From Klebsiella planticola ATCC 33531 (GTDB taxonomy: Bacteria > Pseudomonadota > Gammaproteobacteria > Enterobacterales > Enterobacteriaceae): DNA of 64,000 bases. Positions 46,104 through 55,821 of this stretch are shown one piece after another (the first letter of the stretch is position 1; every line of letters begins with the position of its first letter). Under the pieces are notes generated by a model. That model was not told where the DNA came from. It saw only the letters and a program-made list of their open reading frames with translations, and made no database searches. Where the stretch lies: NCBI RefSeq assembly GCF_000735435.1, contig NZ_JMPP01000014.1, positions 372,001-436,000 on the forward strand, written 5' to 3'. Position numbers and translations under genes: made by a program.

Positions 46104-48551
46104 ATGAATGTACCCTTTAGCTATGCATCACCCACGCTGAGCGTTGAGGCATTAAAGCACTCTATTGCCTATAAGCTGATGTTTATCATTGGTAAAGATC
46201 CGGCCATCGCCAATAAGCATGAGTGGCTCAACGCCACGCTGTTTGCCGTCCGCGACCGTATGGTGGAGCGCTGGCTGCGCTCGAATCGCGCTCAGCTTTC
46301 TCAGGAAGTACGCCAGGTTTATTACCTGTCGATGGAATTTCTGATTGGCCGTACGCTTTCGAACGCCTTGCTGTCGTTGGGCATCTACGAAGATGTGAAC
46401 AGCGCGCTGGAAGAGATGGGGCTGAACCTTGAAGAGCTGATTGACGAAGAGAATGACCCGGGGCTGGGCAATGGCGGTCTTGGGCGCCTGGCCGCCTGTT
46501 TCCTCGACTCGCTGGCGGCGCTGGGCCTGCCTGGCCGTGGTTACGGTATCCGCTATGACTACGGGATGTTTAAGCAAAACATCGTTGACGGGCGGCAGAA
46601 AGAGTCCCCGGATTACTGGCTCGAATACGGCAACCCGTGGGAATTTGAACGGCATAATACGCGTTACAAAGTGCGCTTTGGCGGACGCATTCAGCAGGAA
46701 GGTAAACAGGCGCGCTGGGTTGAAACCGAAGAGATCCTGGCGGAAGCCTACGATCAGATTATCCCGGGCTTTGATACCGACGCGACCAACACGCTCCGTC
46801 TGTGGAGCGCCCAGGCCAGCAGCGAGATTAACCTCGGTAAATTTAATCAGGGTGATTACTTCGCGGCGGTAGAAGATAAAAACCATTCCGAAAACGTCTC
46901 CCGGGTACTGTATCCGGACGACTCGACCTACTCCGGGCGCGAGCTGCGTCTGCGGCAGGAATATTTCCTCGTCTCCGCGACGGTGCAGGATATTCTCAAC
47001 CGCCATTATCAGCTGCATAAAACCTTTGCTAACCTGGCAGACAAAATTGCGATTCACCTCAACGACACCCATCCGGTGCTGTCGATTCCGGAGCTGATGC
47101 GCCTGCTGATTGACGAGCATAAGTTCGGCTGGGATGAGGCGTTTGAAGTCACCTGCCAGGTCTTCTCCTACACCAACCATACGTTGATGAGTGAAGCGCT
47201 CGAGACCTGGCCTGTCGATATGCTGGGGAAAATTCTGCCGCGCCATTTGCAGATTATTTTCGAGATCAATGACTACTTCCTGAAGACGCTGCAGGAGCAG
47301 TATCCCAATGATACCGCGCTGCTGAGTCGCACGTCGATCATCGACGAATCCAACGGCCGTCGCGTGCGCATGGCATGGCTGGCGGTGGTGATTAGTCATA
47401 AGGTGAACGGCGTTTCCGAACTGCACTCCCGGCTGATGGTGGAGTCGTTGTTTGCCGACTTCGCGAAGATTTTCCCGATGCGCTTTATTAACGTCACCAA
47501 CGGCGTGACGCCGCGCCGCTGGCTGGCGCTGGCGAATCCGCCGTTGTCGAAGGTGCTGGACGAGAACATCGGCCGTACCTGGCGTACCGATCTGAGCCAG
47601 CTCAAGGAGCTGGAGCAGCATATTGACTATCCGACGGTGAATCAGGCCGTACGTCAGGCGAAGCTGGAGAACAAGCAGCGGCTGGCAAACGTGATTGCCC
47701 ATCAGCTGAACGTGGTGGTGAACCCGAAAGCGCTGTTTGACGTGCAAATCAAACGTATCCACGAATACAAACGTCAGCTGATGAACGTCCTGCACGTCAT
47801 TACCCGCTACAACCGTATTAAGGCCGATCCTGACGCCGAATGGGTGCCGCGCGTGAATATCTTTGCGGGTAAAGCCGCCTCCGCTTATTACATGGCCAAG
47901 CACATTATTCACCTCATTAACGATGTGGCGGCGGTGGTGAACAACGATCCGCAGATTGGCGATAAGCTAAAAGTGGTGTTTGTCCCGAACTACAGCGTTA
48001 GCCTTGCGCAGCTGATTATTCCGGCGGCGGATCTTTCAGAGCAGATCTCGCTGGCGGGTACGGAAGCTTCCGGAACCAGTAATATGAAATTTGCGCTTAA
48101 CGGCGCCTTGACCATCGGTACCCTGGACGGCGCGAACGTCGAGATGCTGGAGCACGTGGGCGAGGATAATATTTTTATCTTCGGCAATACCGCGGAACAG
48201 GTGGAGGCGTTGCGTCGTAACGGCTACAAGCCGCGGGAATTTTACGAACAGGATCCGGAGCTGCATCAGGCGCTGACGCAAATCGGTACCGGACTGTTCA
48301 GCCCGTCGGAACCGGGTCGCTATCGCGATCTGCTGGATTCGCTGATCAACTTCGGTGACCATTATCAGGTGCTGGCTGATTATCGTAGCTATGTGGATTG
48401 CCAGGATAAGGTGGATGAGTTGTATCGTCATCCGGAAGAGTGGGCGATGAAAGCGATGCATAATATCGCCAACATGGGCTATTTCTCTTCTGACCGTACG
48501 ATTCAGGAATACGCCGACCATATCTGGCATATCGACCCGGTAAGGCTGTAG
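46104..48551 (+). CDS. glgP: Glycogen phosphorylase GlgP
   Basis: A 815-residue PLP-dependent GT35 enzyme releasing glucose-1-phosphate from glycogen. The PLP-binding [27 protein letters not shown] is intact. The ATG at 46104 is chosen over GTG at 46101 since homologues begin MNxPF and AGGAG is 8 nt upstream. Last gene of glgBXCAP with a strong terminator after it. A paralogue, malP, lies 10 kb downstream. Confidence 0.97.
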   Translation: MNVPFSYASPTLSVEALKHSIAYKLMFIIGKDPAIANKHEWLNATLFAVRDRMVERWLRSNRAQLSQEVRQVYYLSMEFLIGRTLSNALLSLGIYEDVNSALEEMGLNLEELIDEENDPGLGNGGLGRLAACFLDSLAALGLPGRGYGIRYDYGMFKQNIVDGRQKESPDYWLEYGNPWEFERHNTRYKVRFGGRIQQEGKQARWVETEEILAEAYDQIIPGFDTDATNTLRLWSAQASSEINLGKFNQGDYFAAVEDKNHSENVSRVLYPDDSTYSGRELRLRQEYFLVSATVQDILNRHYQLHKTFANLADKIAIHLNDTHPVLSIPELMRLLIDEHKFGWDEAFEVTCQVFSYTNHTLMSEALETWPVDMLGKILPRHLQIIFEINDYFLKTLQEQYPNDTALLSRTSIIDESNGRRVRMAWLAVVISHKVNGVSELHSRLMVESLFADFAKIFPMRFINVTNGVTPRRWLALANPPLSKVLDENIGRTWRTDLSQLKELEQHIDYPTVNQAVRQAKLENKQRLANVIAHQLNVVVNPKALFDVQIKRIHEYKRQLMNVLHVITRYNRIKADPDAEWVPRVNIFAGKAASAYYMAKHIIHLINDVAAVVNNDPQIGDKLKVVFVPNYSVSLAQLIIPAADLSEQISLAGTEASGTSNMKFALNGALTIGTLDGANVEMLEHVGEDNIFIFGNTAEQVEALRRNGYKPREFYEQDPELHQALTQIGTGLFSPSEPGRYRDLLDSLINFGDHYQVLADYRSYVDCQDKVDELYRHPEEWAMKAMHNIANMGYFSSDRTIQEYADHIWHIDPVRL

Positions 48552-48567
48552 CCGGTTACGCAGTGAA

Positions 48568-48592
48568 AACGGGGCCACAGGCCCCGTTTTTT
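48568..48592 (+). terminator. Rho-independent terminator of the glg operon
   Basis: AACGGGGCC-ACA-GGCCCCGTT followed by four further T residues: a 9-bp stem with a 3-nt loop, 17 bp after the glgP stop. It faces the convergent glpD. Confidence 0.92.
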
Positions 48593-48637
48593 ATGCATTC
48601 TATGCGTAAACTCCCCGCAGGCGCAGGTTGTGGTGGC

Positions 48638-50146
48638 TTACGACGCCAGCGAAAGCTCAGACTTTCCCGCGTGCTGCGCCAGCCATTCGCCGATCCGCGC
48701 CTGCTGCTGGTCATTCAGCCACATGCCCTGTTTCGTCCGGCGCCAGATGGCATCCTCAAGAGTGCGTACCCACTCATGCTCCACCAGGTATTTCAGCTCG
48801 GCTTCATAGAACTCATGACCAAAATCTTCACCCAAATCCGCTACCGATGCCGCCTCTGCGAGGAGCAGCTCGCTGTTGCTGCCGTAGGTGCGGGCATAGT
48901 GACGCGCCATCGATTCGCTGATAAATGAGAACCGGCGGCGCAGTTTGGCCGCGTAATCGTCGCGGTCACCGTCGATATCTCCGCCGGGCAGCACCGCGGT
49001 TTTGGTCCAGGCCGGACCGATGCCTTTGTAGTAGGGCGTTAGTTTTTCCAGCGCGTGCTCGGCCAGCTTGCGATAGGTCGTCAGCTTGCCGCCAAATACC
49101 GACAGCAGCGGCGCCTGGCCCTGTTCGTCATGGATATCCAGGGTGTAATCGCGGGTAATCGCCTGCGGCGAATCCGATTCATCGTCGCACAGCGGACGGA
49201 CGCCGGAGTAGGTCCAGACGATATCGTCACGGGACAGCGTCTTTTTGAAGTGTGCGTTATAGGCGTTCAGCAGATAGTTGATCTCGTTGTCATCGATCGC
49301 CACTTTCTGCGGATCGCCGTTGTACTCAACGTCGGTGGTGCCGATTATCGAGAACTCATCCATCCATGGGATCACGAACACAATGCGTTTGTCTTCGTTT
49401 TGCAGAATGTAGGCCTGCTTCTGGGTGTGCACGCGCGGCACAACAATATGGCTGCCCTTAATCAAGCGAATGCCGTACGGTGAGCGCAGGTGCATCCCTT
49501 CGTCAAAGAAGTGTTTGACCCACGGGCCGGTCGCATTGACCAGGCCACGGGCCTGCCAGGTGAATTTCTCGCCGGTATCGATATCCTCCGCCTCGACAAT
49601 CCACAGGCCGTTTTCACGTTTCGCCGAAATTGCCCGGGTACGGGTCCGGACCTCGCCACCTTTGCGTACCACCATCTGCGCGTTAGCCAGTACCAGACGC
49701 GCATCGTCGACCCAGCAGTCGGAATATTCGAAACCGCGCACGATTTCAGGTTTTAATACCGATTCTGCGCCAAATCGCAAGCCGGTTGAGCCGGGTAAGC
49801 TGGTACGTTTCCCCAGGTGATCGTACATAAACAGACCAATACGGATCATCCATGCCGGACGCAGGTGCGGGCGATGCGGCAGACGAAAGCGCATCGGAAA
49901 GGCGAGATGCGGCGCCATTTTTAACAGCACTTCACGTTCGGCCAGCGCTTCGCTGACGAGGCGGAATTCGTAGTGTTCGAGGTAGCGCAGCCCGCCGTGA
50001 ATCAGCTTCGAACTGGCGCTGGAAGTGGCGCAGGCGAGATCGCGTGCTTCCAGCATCAGTACGGATAAACCACGCCCGGCGGCGTCTGCCGCGATACCGG
50101 CACCGTTGATGCCTCCCCCTATCACAATCAGATCTTTGGTTTCCAC
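48638..50146 (-). CDS. glpD: Aerobic glycerol-3-phosphate dehydrogenase GlpD
   Basis: A 502-residue FAD enzyme, peripheral to the inner membrane, that oxidises glycerol-3-phosphate to dihydroxyacetone phosphate and reduces ubiquinone. The FAD-binding IVIGGGINGAGIAADAAGRG opens the protein. The start is taken as GTG at 50146 (reading METKDLIVIGGG) with AGAGG upstream; E. coli uses ATG here. A longer frame from 50164 is open but not conserved. Convergent with glgP, divergent from glpE. Confidence 0.95.
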   Translation of the reverse strand: METKDLIVIGGGINGAGIAADAAGRGLSVLMLEARDLACATSSASSKLIHGGLRYLEHYEFRLVSEALAEREVLLKMAPHLAFPMRFRLPHRPHLRPAWMIRIGLFMYDHLGKRTSLPGSTGLRFGAESVLKPEIVRGFEYSDCWVDDARLVLANAQMVVRKGGEVRTRTRAISAKRENGLWIVEAEDIDTGEKFTWQARGLVNATGPWVKHFFDEGMHLRSPYGIRLIKGSHIVVPRVHTQKQAYILQNEDKRIVFVIPWMDEFSIIGTTDVEYNGDPQKVAIDDNEINYLLNAYNAHFKKTLSRDDIVWTYSGVRPLCDDESDSPQAITRDYTLDIHDEQGQAPLLSVFGGKLTTYRKLAEHALEKLTPYYKGIGPAWTKTAVLPGGDIDGDRDDYAAKLRRRFSFISESMARHYARTYGSNSELLLAEAASVADLGEDFGHEFYEAELKYLVEHEWVRTLEDAIWRRTKQGMWLNDQQQARIGEWLAQHAGKSELSLAS

Positions 50147-50181
50147 GTTCGCTACCTCTGGCACTTTCGTTTAAGCTCATA

Positions 50182-50201
50182 AATGTTCGTTATCGCTCAA
50201 T
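50182..50201. promoter_or_regulatory. GlpR operator at glpD
   Basis: AATGTTCGTTATCGCTCAAT matches the GlpR palindrome WATKYTCGWTAWCGAMCATW, with a well-conserved left half (AATGTTCGTT). It lies about 35 bp upstream of the glpD GTG. Confidence 0.75.
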
Positions 50202-50246
50202 ATAGCAAACAAACGCGCCATTGGTAACATCAAAAAAACATTTCAG

Positions 50247-50262
50247 AGTGATGCGTGTAACA
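50247..50262. promoter_or_regulatory. CRP site between glpD and glpE
   Basis: AGTGA-TGCGTG-TAACA fits the 5-6-5 CRP pattern with one mismatch in each half. It could activate either divergent promoter; catabolite control of both glp units is known. Confidence 0.55.
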
Positions 50263-50359
50263 TATTGGCGTTTATTTCCCGTCTGACGGTAAACTAGGCA
50301 GTAGAATCATGGCCGGTAACGGGTCAGCAATATCATTCCGCTATATAGAGAAAGAGCAC

Positions 50360-50689
50360 ATGGACCACTTTGAATGTATCAATGTTGAAGAAGCGCACCA
50401 GAAACTGCATCAGGCAATGGCGGTGCTGGTGGATATCCGCGATCCGCAGAGTTTTGCGATGGGACATACGCCGGGTGCGTTTCATCTGACCAACGATACG
50501 CTGGGCGCGTTCATGCGCGATAACGACGTTGACACCGCGGTGATGGTGATGTGTTACCACGGCAATAGCAGTAAAGGCGCCGCGCAGTATCTGCTACAGC
50601 AGGGCTATGACAAGGTTTACAGCGTGGATGGCGGCTTCGATGCGTGGCATCGTCATTTCCCGGCGGAAGTGGAACATGGCGCGCTTTAA
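50360..50689 (+). CDS. glpE: Thiosulfate sulfurtransferase GlpE
   Basis: A 109-residue single-domain rhodanese. The persulfide-forming cysteine is C65 in [11 protein letters not shown], as in E. coli GlpE (108 aa), which moves sulfane sulfur from thiosulfate to cyanide or thioredoxin. Start is ATG at 50360 (MDHFECINV); earlier in-frame codons are not conserved. First of glpE-glpG-glpR, with 141 bp before glpG that may carry internal promoters. Confidence 0.94.
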   Translation: MDHFECINVEEAHQKLHQAMAVLVDIRDPQSFAMGHTPGAFHLTNDTLGAFMRDNDVDTAVMVMCYHGNSSKGAAQYLLQQGYDKVYSVDGGFDAWHRHFPAEVEHGAL

Positions 50690-50830
50690 GCGTTAGCACG
50701 TCATACCGTTATTCCCGTCTTGTTTCAGATGGCATGGCTGCGGATGTGTTGTTCAAGGACGTCCCGGGCGCGCCACTCCTGCAAACTCGTATATACTAGC
50801 CCCCTTTGTGTGGAATAAGCGATCCGCTGT

Positions 50831-51661
50831 ATGTTAATGATTACCTCTTTTGCTAACCCGCGTGTGGCCCAGGCGTTTGTCGACTACATGGCGACACAGG
50901 GCGTTATCCTGACCATTCAGCAGCATGATCAGAGTGATGTCTGGCTGGCCGATGAGAGTCAGGCCGGGCGGGTGCAGGCTGAACTGGCTCGCTTCCTGGA
51001 AAACCCTGCCGATCCGCGTTATCTGGCGGCCAGCTGGCAATCCGGGCACACCAATAGCGGGCTGCGCTACCAGCGCTTTCCCTTTTTTGCCACCCTGCGC
51101 CACAACGCCGGGCCGTTTACATGGGCGATTCTGCTCGTCTGCATTGCGGTCTTTGCGCTGCAAAATATCCTCGGCGACCAGCCGGTAATGTTGCTGCTGG
51201 CCTGGCCGTATGACCCGTCGCTGAAATTTGAAGTCTGGCGCTACTTTAGCCATGCTTTCATGCACTTCTCGCTGATGCATATCCTGTTTAACCTGCTATG
51301 GTGGTGGTACCTTGGCGGGGCGGTGGAGAAACGCATCGGCAGCGGCAAGCTGGTGGTCATTACCGTCATTAGCGCCTTGCTAAGCGGGTTTATTCAGCAC
51401 CAGTTTAGCGGCCCCTGGTTTGGTGGGTTATCCGGCGTCGTGTATGCGCTGATGGGCTATGTCTGGCTGCGTGGAGAACGGGATCCGCAAAGCGGCGTCT
51501 ATTTGCAGCGTGGCTTGATACTCTTCTCTTTAGTGTGGTTAATTGCTGGATGGTTTGATGTTTTTGGCATGTCGATTGCGAACGGTGCGCATGTGGCGGG
51601 TCTCCTGACCGGGCTGGCGATGGCGTTTGTCGATACGCAACATGTGCGAAAGCGAACATAG
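50831..51661 (+). CDS. glpG: Rhomboid intramembrane serine protease GlpG
   Basis: A 276-residue inner-membrane protease with an N-terminal cytosolic domain and six helices. The catalytic dyad is exact: Ser201 in [12 protein letters not shown] and His254 in [12 protein letters not shown], with the structural [28 protein letters not shown]. It cleaves helix-destabilised membrane substrates. Same length as E. coli; followed by glpR. Confidence 0.97.
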   Translation: MLMITSFANPRVAQAFVDYMATQGVILTIQQHDQSDVWLADESQAGRVQAELARFLENPADPRYLAASWQSGHTNSGLRYQRFPFFATLRHNAGPFTWAILLVCIAVFALQNILGDQPVMLLLAWPYDPSLKFEVWRYFSHAFMHFSLMHILFNLLWWWYLGGAVEKRIGSGKLVVITVISALLSGFIQHQFSGPWFGGLSGVVYALMGYVWLRGERDPQSGVYLQRGLILFSLVWLIAGWFDVFGMSIANGAHVAGLLTGLAMAFVDTQHVRKRT

Positions 51662-51729
51662 GGCCGTCTTACCCGGCTCTCTGCAACGACAGCGCCTTTA
51701 TGCGAGTCTTATAATCCCAGGGATATTTC

Positions 51730-52488
51730 ATGAAACAAACACAACGTCATGACGCCATTATCGAGCTGGTAAAAAAACAGGGATATGTCAGTACGGAAGA
51801 GCTGGTTGAGCAGTTTGCCGTCAGCCCACAGACCATTCGTCGTGACCTGAACGACCTCGCCGAACAGAAGATGATCCTGCGCCACCACGGCGGAGCCGCG
51901 CTGCCTTCCAGTTCGGTAAATACCTCCTGGCACGACAGGAAGGCCACCCAGACGCAGGAAAAAGAGCGTATTGCCCGCAAGGTGGCCAGCCAGATCCCCG
52001 ATGGCGCGACGCTGTTTATCGATATCGGCACCACGCCGGAAGCGGTTGCACATGCGCTGCTGGAGCATAACGATCTGCGTATCGTCACCAACAACCTGAA
52101 CGTGGCCACCACGCTGATGGTGAAAGAGGATTTCCGCATTATTCTGGCGGGCGGCGAGCTGCGCAGTCGGGATGGCGGCATTATCGGCGAGGCGACGCTG
52201 GACTTTATCTCCCAGTTTCGCCTTGATTTCGGCATTCTCGGTATCAGCGGCGTAGACAGCGACGGTTCGCTGCTGGAGTTTGATTACCACGAAGTTCGCA
52301 CCAAACGCGCGATTATTGAAAACTCGCGCCACGTGATGCTGGTAGTGGATCACTCGAAATTTGGCCGCAATGCGATGGTGAATATGGGCAGCATCAGCAT
52401 GGTCGATGCGGTCTACACCGATGTGATGCCGCCGGCAGGCGTACTGAAGGTGATTACGGACAACAACCTTCAGCTGGAACTGTGCTAA
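51730..52488 (+). CDS. glpR: Glycerol-3-phosphate regulon repressor GlpR
   Basis: A 252-residue DeoR-family repressor, with a helix-turn-helix (VSTEELVEQFAVSPQTIRRDL) near residues 20-40 and the sugar-phosphate-binding domain after it. The frame is intact, unlike the frameshifted copy in E. coli K-12 MG1655. It would bind the operator at 50182. Only six bases separate its stop from that of malT. Confidence 0.96.
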   Translation: MKQTQRHDAIIELVKKQGYVSTEELVEQFAVSPQTIRRDLNDLAEQKMILRHHGGAALPSSSVNTSWHDRKATQTQEKERIARKVASQIPDGATLFIDIGTTPEAVAHALLEHNDLRIVTNNLNVATTLMVKEDFRIILAGGELRSRDGGIIGEATLDFISQFRLDFGILGISGVDSDGSLLEFDYHEVRTKRAIIENSRHVMLVVDHSKFGRNAMVNMGSISMVDAVYTDVMPPAGVLKVITDNNLQLELC

Positions 52489-52505
52489 ACGGCGTTAAAC
52501 GCCGT
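52489..52505. terminator. Short hairpin between convergent glpR and malT
   Basis: ACGGCGTT-A-AACGCCGT is a perfect 8-bp inverted repeat that includes the malT stop codon. No T run follows on either strand, so it may only slow or protect the two converging transcripts. Confidence 0.45.
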
Positions 52506-55200
52506 ATCCCATCATTTTAAGCAGCCGCTGGGCGTGCTGTACCGCATCCTGGCGGTGGGCGACTCCCAGCTTCTGATACAGATTACGAATGTGGGTTTTA
52601 ATGGTCGTGGCCGCCACGTCCAGCTCACCGGCAATCTGTTCGTTGCTGTAGCCGGAATAGATCAGCCCCAGTACCTGCCATTCACGCTGGGTCAGCGGGC
52701 TGGTGCGAATCAGTTCCGGGACTTCCGGATGACTCAGTAGCCGTTCGACAAAGCCCTCATCAAAGTGGGCAAACTTGTGGCGATGGTGCTGGTTGATATC
52801 GCGCAGGATGCGCTGGGCGCGATGCTGTTCCAGCTCCGGCAGCGTATTAAGCTGAATCAGCTGGCGCAGCTGCTGCGCCATGGCTTCGCCTTCAATCACA
52901 AAGTGGTTGATAAACCCGGTGCGGTTGGCGAGTGCGAGCGCCTCCAGCAGGACTTTTTGCGCTTCGCTTTTCCGTCCCGCCTGCCAGTAAAGCTGGTTGA
53001 GCAGCAGCAGGTTGCGGTTAATATCGCTCATCAAACGCAAAGAGCGGGCATTGTCGTTCAACTCTTCCAGCACCATTTCCGCCGAGTCAAAATCACCCAG
53101 CAGAATTTGCGCCCGGGCAATGTTGCGCCACTGGCTTTGCAGGAAGTGGTTATTGGCGAATTCCGGTTTCGGCGTCTGGCGCAGCCAGTTGGCGGCCGCG
53201 GCTTTATCACCGACCATCTGCCAGTAGATCACCCGGACTTTATCGGCGTTTGATACCCAGTCGCTATGATAGTGACCATTGCCGAGTAGGTTCTCCAGGC
53301 GGTTGAGGTGGCTGCGGGCGTTATCCAGATCGCCGCGGGCCAGCGAGCACTGCACCATCAGGGCCAGACACTGCAGCTGCTGCTGCGGCTGATAGCTTGA
53401 CAGGACATCCATGCCATTACGTGCGGACGCTTCCGCTTCATCCAGCCGCGCCCAGGCCCACAGCAGCTGTGAGCGAATACGTAGCAGGAATTCATGCATC
53501 GGCAGCTGCTCGAGATGCTGTTCGCGGATAAGCTGGAAAGCTTTCTCCTGCACTTCCCAGGCGGCCTGCAGGAAGCCCTGGGCAAAGAGAATCTCGCTTT
53601 GCTGGATCATGCTCCACAGCGCGTAGTGCCAGATATCGTGGCGGCGGGCCATCTGTTCCGTCTGTTGCATGACCGCCAGAGATTTACTTAACTGGCCTTT
53701 ACAATGCAGCACTTCACCGTGGACCGATGTCGCAACAATTCGGCTATAGTAGCTGGCCAACGGCAGCTCTTCTAACGCGACCATGGCCAGACGCTCGGCC
53801 TCTTCCTGATCGCCCGCATTAATGGCCACCTGTGCACGCAGGGCGTTGAAATCGCCATGCATCGCGGTATCCATTTTCATGTCCATCTCCTGCTCGGCGC
53901 GCGCCAGCAGGGTGTTGACTTCGCTGTAACGGTGCTGGCTTTGCATCAGCCAGGCCTGCAGCAGGAGCAGACGCGGATTTTCCAGCAGGTTTGACCACGG
54001 CAGCGCCGCCAGCGATTGTTCGAGCAGTCCCAGTTCGCTGTGGTTAAACATGCCCCAGGCATGATTCAGTAAAATATCGCGCAGCATTTTCGCATCGCCG
54101 GCCGCCAGCGCATGATGAATGGCTTCACTCGGGAAGCCCAGAGCCATCCAGCCTTCGGCGGCAGAGCGGTGAATTTCAGGTAATTCGGTTGCCAGCTCCC
54201 ACTGGCAGCGCTGGCGCAGGAAATTGCCAAACAGGGGGTGATAGCGGAACCATTCGCCGGAATCGTCCATCCGCTGCATGAACAGGCCCTGACGTTCAAT
54301 CTCTTCCAGCTGCATTTGCCCGTTTTCTTCCCCGGTCACGCGAACGATGAGCGCATCGTTCATTGAACGCAGCAGCGAGCTTTTCAGCAAAACGTTACGC
54401 GTCCGCGCGTCGACATTATCCAGGACCTCATCCACCAGATAATCGGAGAGATGGCTGGCATTAATACCGGCAAGACGACGGGCTGAGTGGTGGGCGGAGG
54501 AGTTATTCTGGCGGGCGGACAGAGCAATAAGCTGAAGCGCCGTGGCCCAGCCGGCGACGTCGTCGCACAGCCTGCTGCTGTCTTCAGCTTCAATCGGCGA
54601 AGCCAGACGACAGTCGAAAAAGAGTTTTGCTTCCTGATGGGTAAATGCCAGCTGTTGGCTGCCGATTTCCAGCAGCTGATCGCGCACGCGCAGGTTGGCA
54701 ATGCCGAGCTGCGGCAGGTTACGCGAGAGCACCACCAGGGTCATATTCTCCGGTTGATGACGGAGGAAGAAGCGCATCGCATCGTGAATCACCGGATTGT
54801 TGATCAGATGATAATCATCAATCACCAGATACAGCGGGCGCTGCCAGTCGGCAAGCTCAATAAACAGCTGCGCGAAAAGCGAGGGCAGGCTGGCATACTG
54901 GCGTTTCTGCACCATGGTTTCGCTGGCCACGCAGTGGCCGCCGGTAGCCTGTTGAACAGAGGCAATCAGATAACTGGCAAAACGCTCCTGTTGGTTATCG
55001 CCTTCATCCAGCGAAAACCAGCCAAGTTCATTTTTCCCCGCCGCCCACTGAGAGATGAGCGTTGTCTTGCCGTACCCAGCGGGGCTGGTGACCAACACGA
55101 GACGGTAATTGTTCGCGCCGGAAAGTTTAGCCAGCAATCGCTCGCGAACCACGGTGTGTTCAAGGCGGACTGGGCGACTTAATTTAGACGGAATCAACAT
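52495..55200 (-). CDS. malT: Maltose regulon activator MalT
   Basis: A 901-residue ATP- and maltotriose-dependent activator of the STAND class; same length as E. coli. The N-terminal NOD has the P-loop SPAGYGKTT (39-47), the middle is a TPR-like helical region, and the C-terminal LuxR-type helix-turn-helix reads [33 protein letters not shown]. It activates malPQ on the opposite strand through the boxes at 55716-55760. A CRP site lies upstream. Confidence 0.97.
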   Translation of the reverse strand: MLIPSKLSRPVRLEHTVVRERLLAKLSGANNYRLVLVTSPAGYGKTTLISQWAAGKNELGWFSLDEGDNQQERFASYLIASVQQATGGHCVASETMVQKRQYASLPSLFAQLFIELADWQRPLYLVIDDYHLINNPVIHDAMRFFLRHQPENMTLVVLSRNLPQLGIANLRVRDQLLEIGSQQLAFTHQEAKLFFDCRLASPIEAEDSSRLCDDVAGWATALQLIALSARQNNSSAHHSARRLAGINASHLSDYLVDEVLDNVDARTRNVLLKSSLLRSMNDALIVRVTGEENGQMQLEEIERQGLFMQRMDDSGEWFRYHPLFGNFLRQRCQWELATELPEIHRSAAEGWMALGFPSEAIHHALAAGDAKMLRDILLNHAWGMFNHSELGLLEQSLAALPWSNLLENPRLLLLQAWLMQSQHRYSEVNTLLARAEQEMDMKMDTAMHGDFNALRAQVAINAGDQEEAERLAMVALEELPLASYYSRIVATSVHGEVLHCKGQLSKSLAVMQQTEQMARRHDIWHYALWSMIQQSEILFAQGFLQAAWEVQEKAFQLIREQHLEQLPMHEFLLRIRSQLLWAWARLDEAEASARNGMDVLSSYQPQQQLQCLALMVQCSLARGDLDNARSHLNRLENLLGNGHYHSDWVSNADKVRVIYWQMVGDKAAAANWLRQTPKPEFANNHFLQSQWRNIARAQILLGDFDSAEMVLEELNDNARSLRLMSDINRNLLLLNQLYWQAGRKSEAQKVLLEALALANRTGFINHFVIEGEAMAQQLRQLIQLNTLPELEQHRAQRILRDINQHHRHKFAHFDEGFVERLLSHPEVPELIRTSPLTQREWQVLGLIYSGYSNEQIAGELDVAATTIKTHIRNLYQKLGVAHRQDAVQHAQRLLKMMGYGV

Positions 55201-55323
55201 AGTTAATCATTTCGCTGTGCAAGAGAGGATTTGCGATTTTTTTTGCGCTTCGTAATTAATGACTATTAAGGTCGGCGATAATGAAAATTATTGCAAGTTA
55301 TGTCCGAATTTTATGCTCTTGAA

Positions 55324-55339
55324 TTTGCACCAGGTCACA
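55324..55339. promoter_or_regulatory. CRP site at the malT promoter
   Basis: TTTGC-ACCAGG-TCACA has a perfect TGTGA half (minus strand) and one mismatch in the other. It is ~125 bp upstream of malT, as for the CRP-activated E. coli malT promoter. Confidence 0.7.
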
Positions 55340-55715
55340 AATTCCCAATTAAAGTCCTTTCGTTGTAAAACCGGTACCAGCGTGCGTGGTTACTGGGTTT
55401 TCCCCGCGCCCGGCACAAGTAAAATGGCATTCACTCCATTTTTTCGTAGTTGTATGTTTTTATTAAGTTAATTTAAGGGAAATCTTATAAATAATCGTTT
55501 TGGCGTATTTGTGTCATCAGGCAGGATTATTTTTACACAATGCTTATTTTTATTTCGTGATAATTGCGGAATGGTGTTTTATCCAACGCTTTGTCTCGGC
55601 CTGTAACAAATATTCTTCTGATGGTGAAGAGCAACATAGTGTTTCTGTGTGGTGAATTTTTCAGCATGTTTCTGACGGAGAGCTACCGTTATAGTGGCCA
55701 CGATCACACTTTTCG

Positions 55716-55760
55716 CTCATCCCTGCTGCTCCTCCCTGCCTAATCCCCATCGGGATGAGG
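55716..55760 (+). promoter_or_regulatory. MalT boxes of the malPQ promoter
   Basis: Minus-strand GGGATGAG (55716-55723) and GGGAGGAG (55729-55736) face plus-strand GGGATGAGG (55752-55760). They fit the MalT box GGGGAKGAGG and the two-plus-one arrangement of E. coli malPQ. Confidence 0.75.
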
Positions 55761-55821
55761 ACGTTGCTTCAGGAGGTCGGCACACTAACGCCAACGTTTT
55801 AGTAAAGGACCCGGATTTCTT

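Larger units (their letters stand above)
55201..55821. promoter_or_regulatory. malT-malP divergent intergenic region
   Basis: The 621-bp gap is AT-rich and has no credible gene. It holds the malT promoter and leader at the left, a central AT-rich spacer (55480-55680) in which I see nothing specific, and the MalT boxes and malP promoter at the right. Confidence 0.6.

Noticed and set aside
46152-47912. Long antisense open frame (586 codons) opposite glgP
   Set aside because: It mirrors the codon structure of glgP, has no recognisable domain and a composition (His/Arg/Leu/Val) typical of antisense shadows of high-GC genes.
51730-52488. Frameshifted glpR, as in E. coli K-12 MG1655
   Set aside because: The reading frame is complete at 252 codons.
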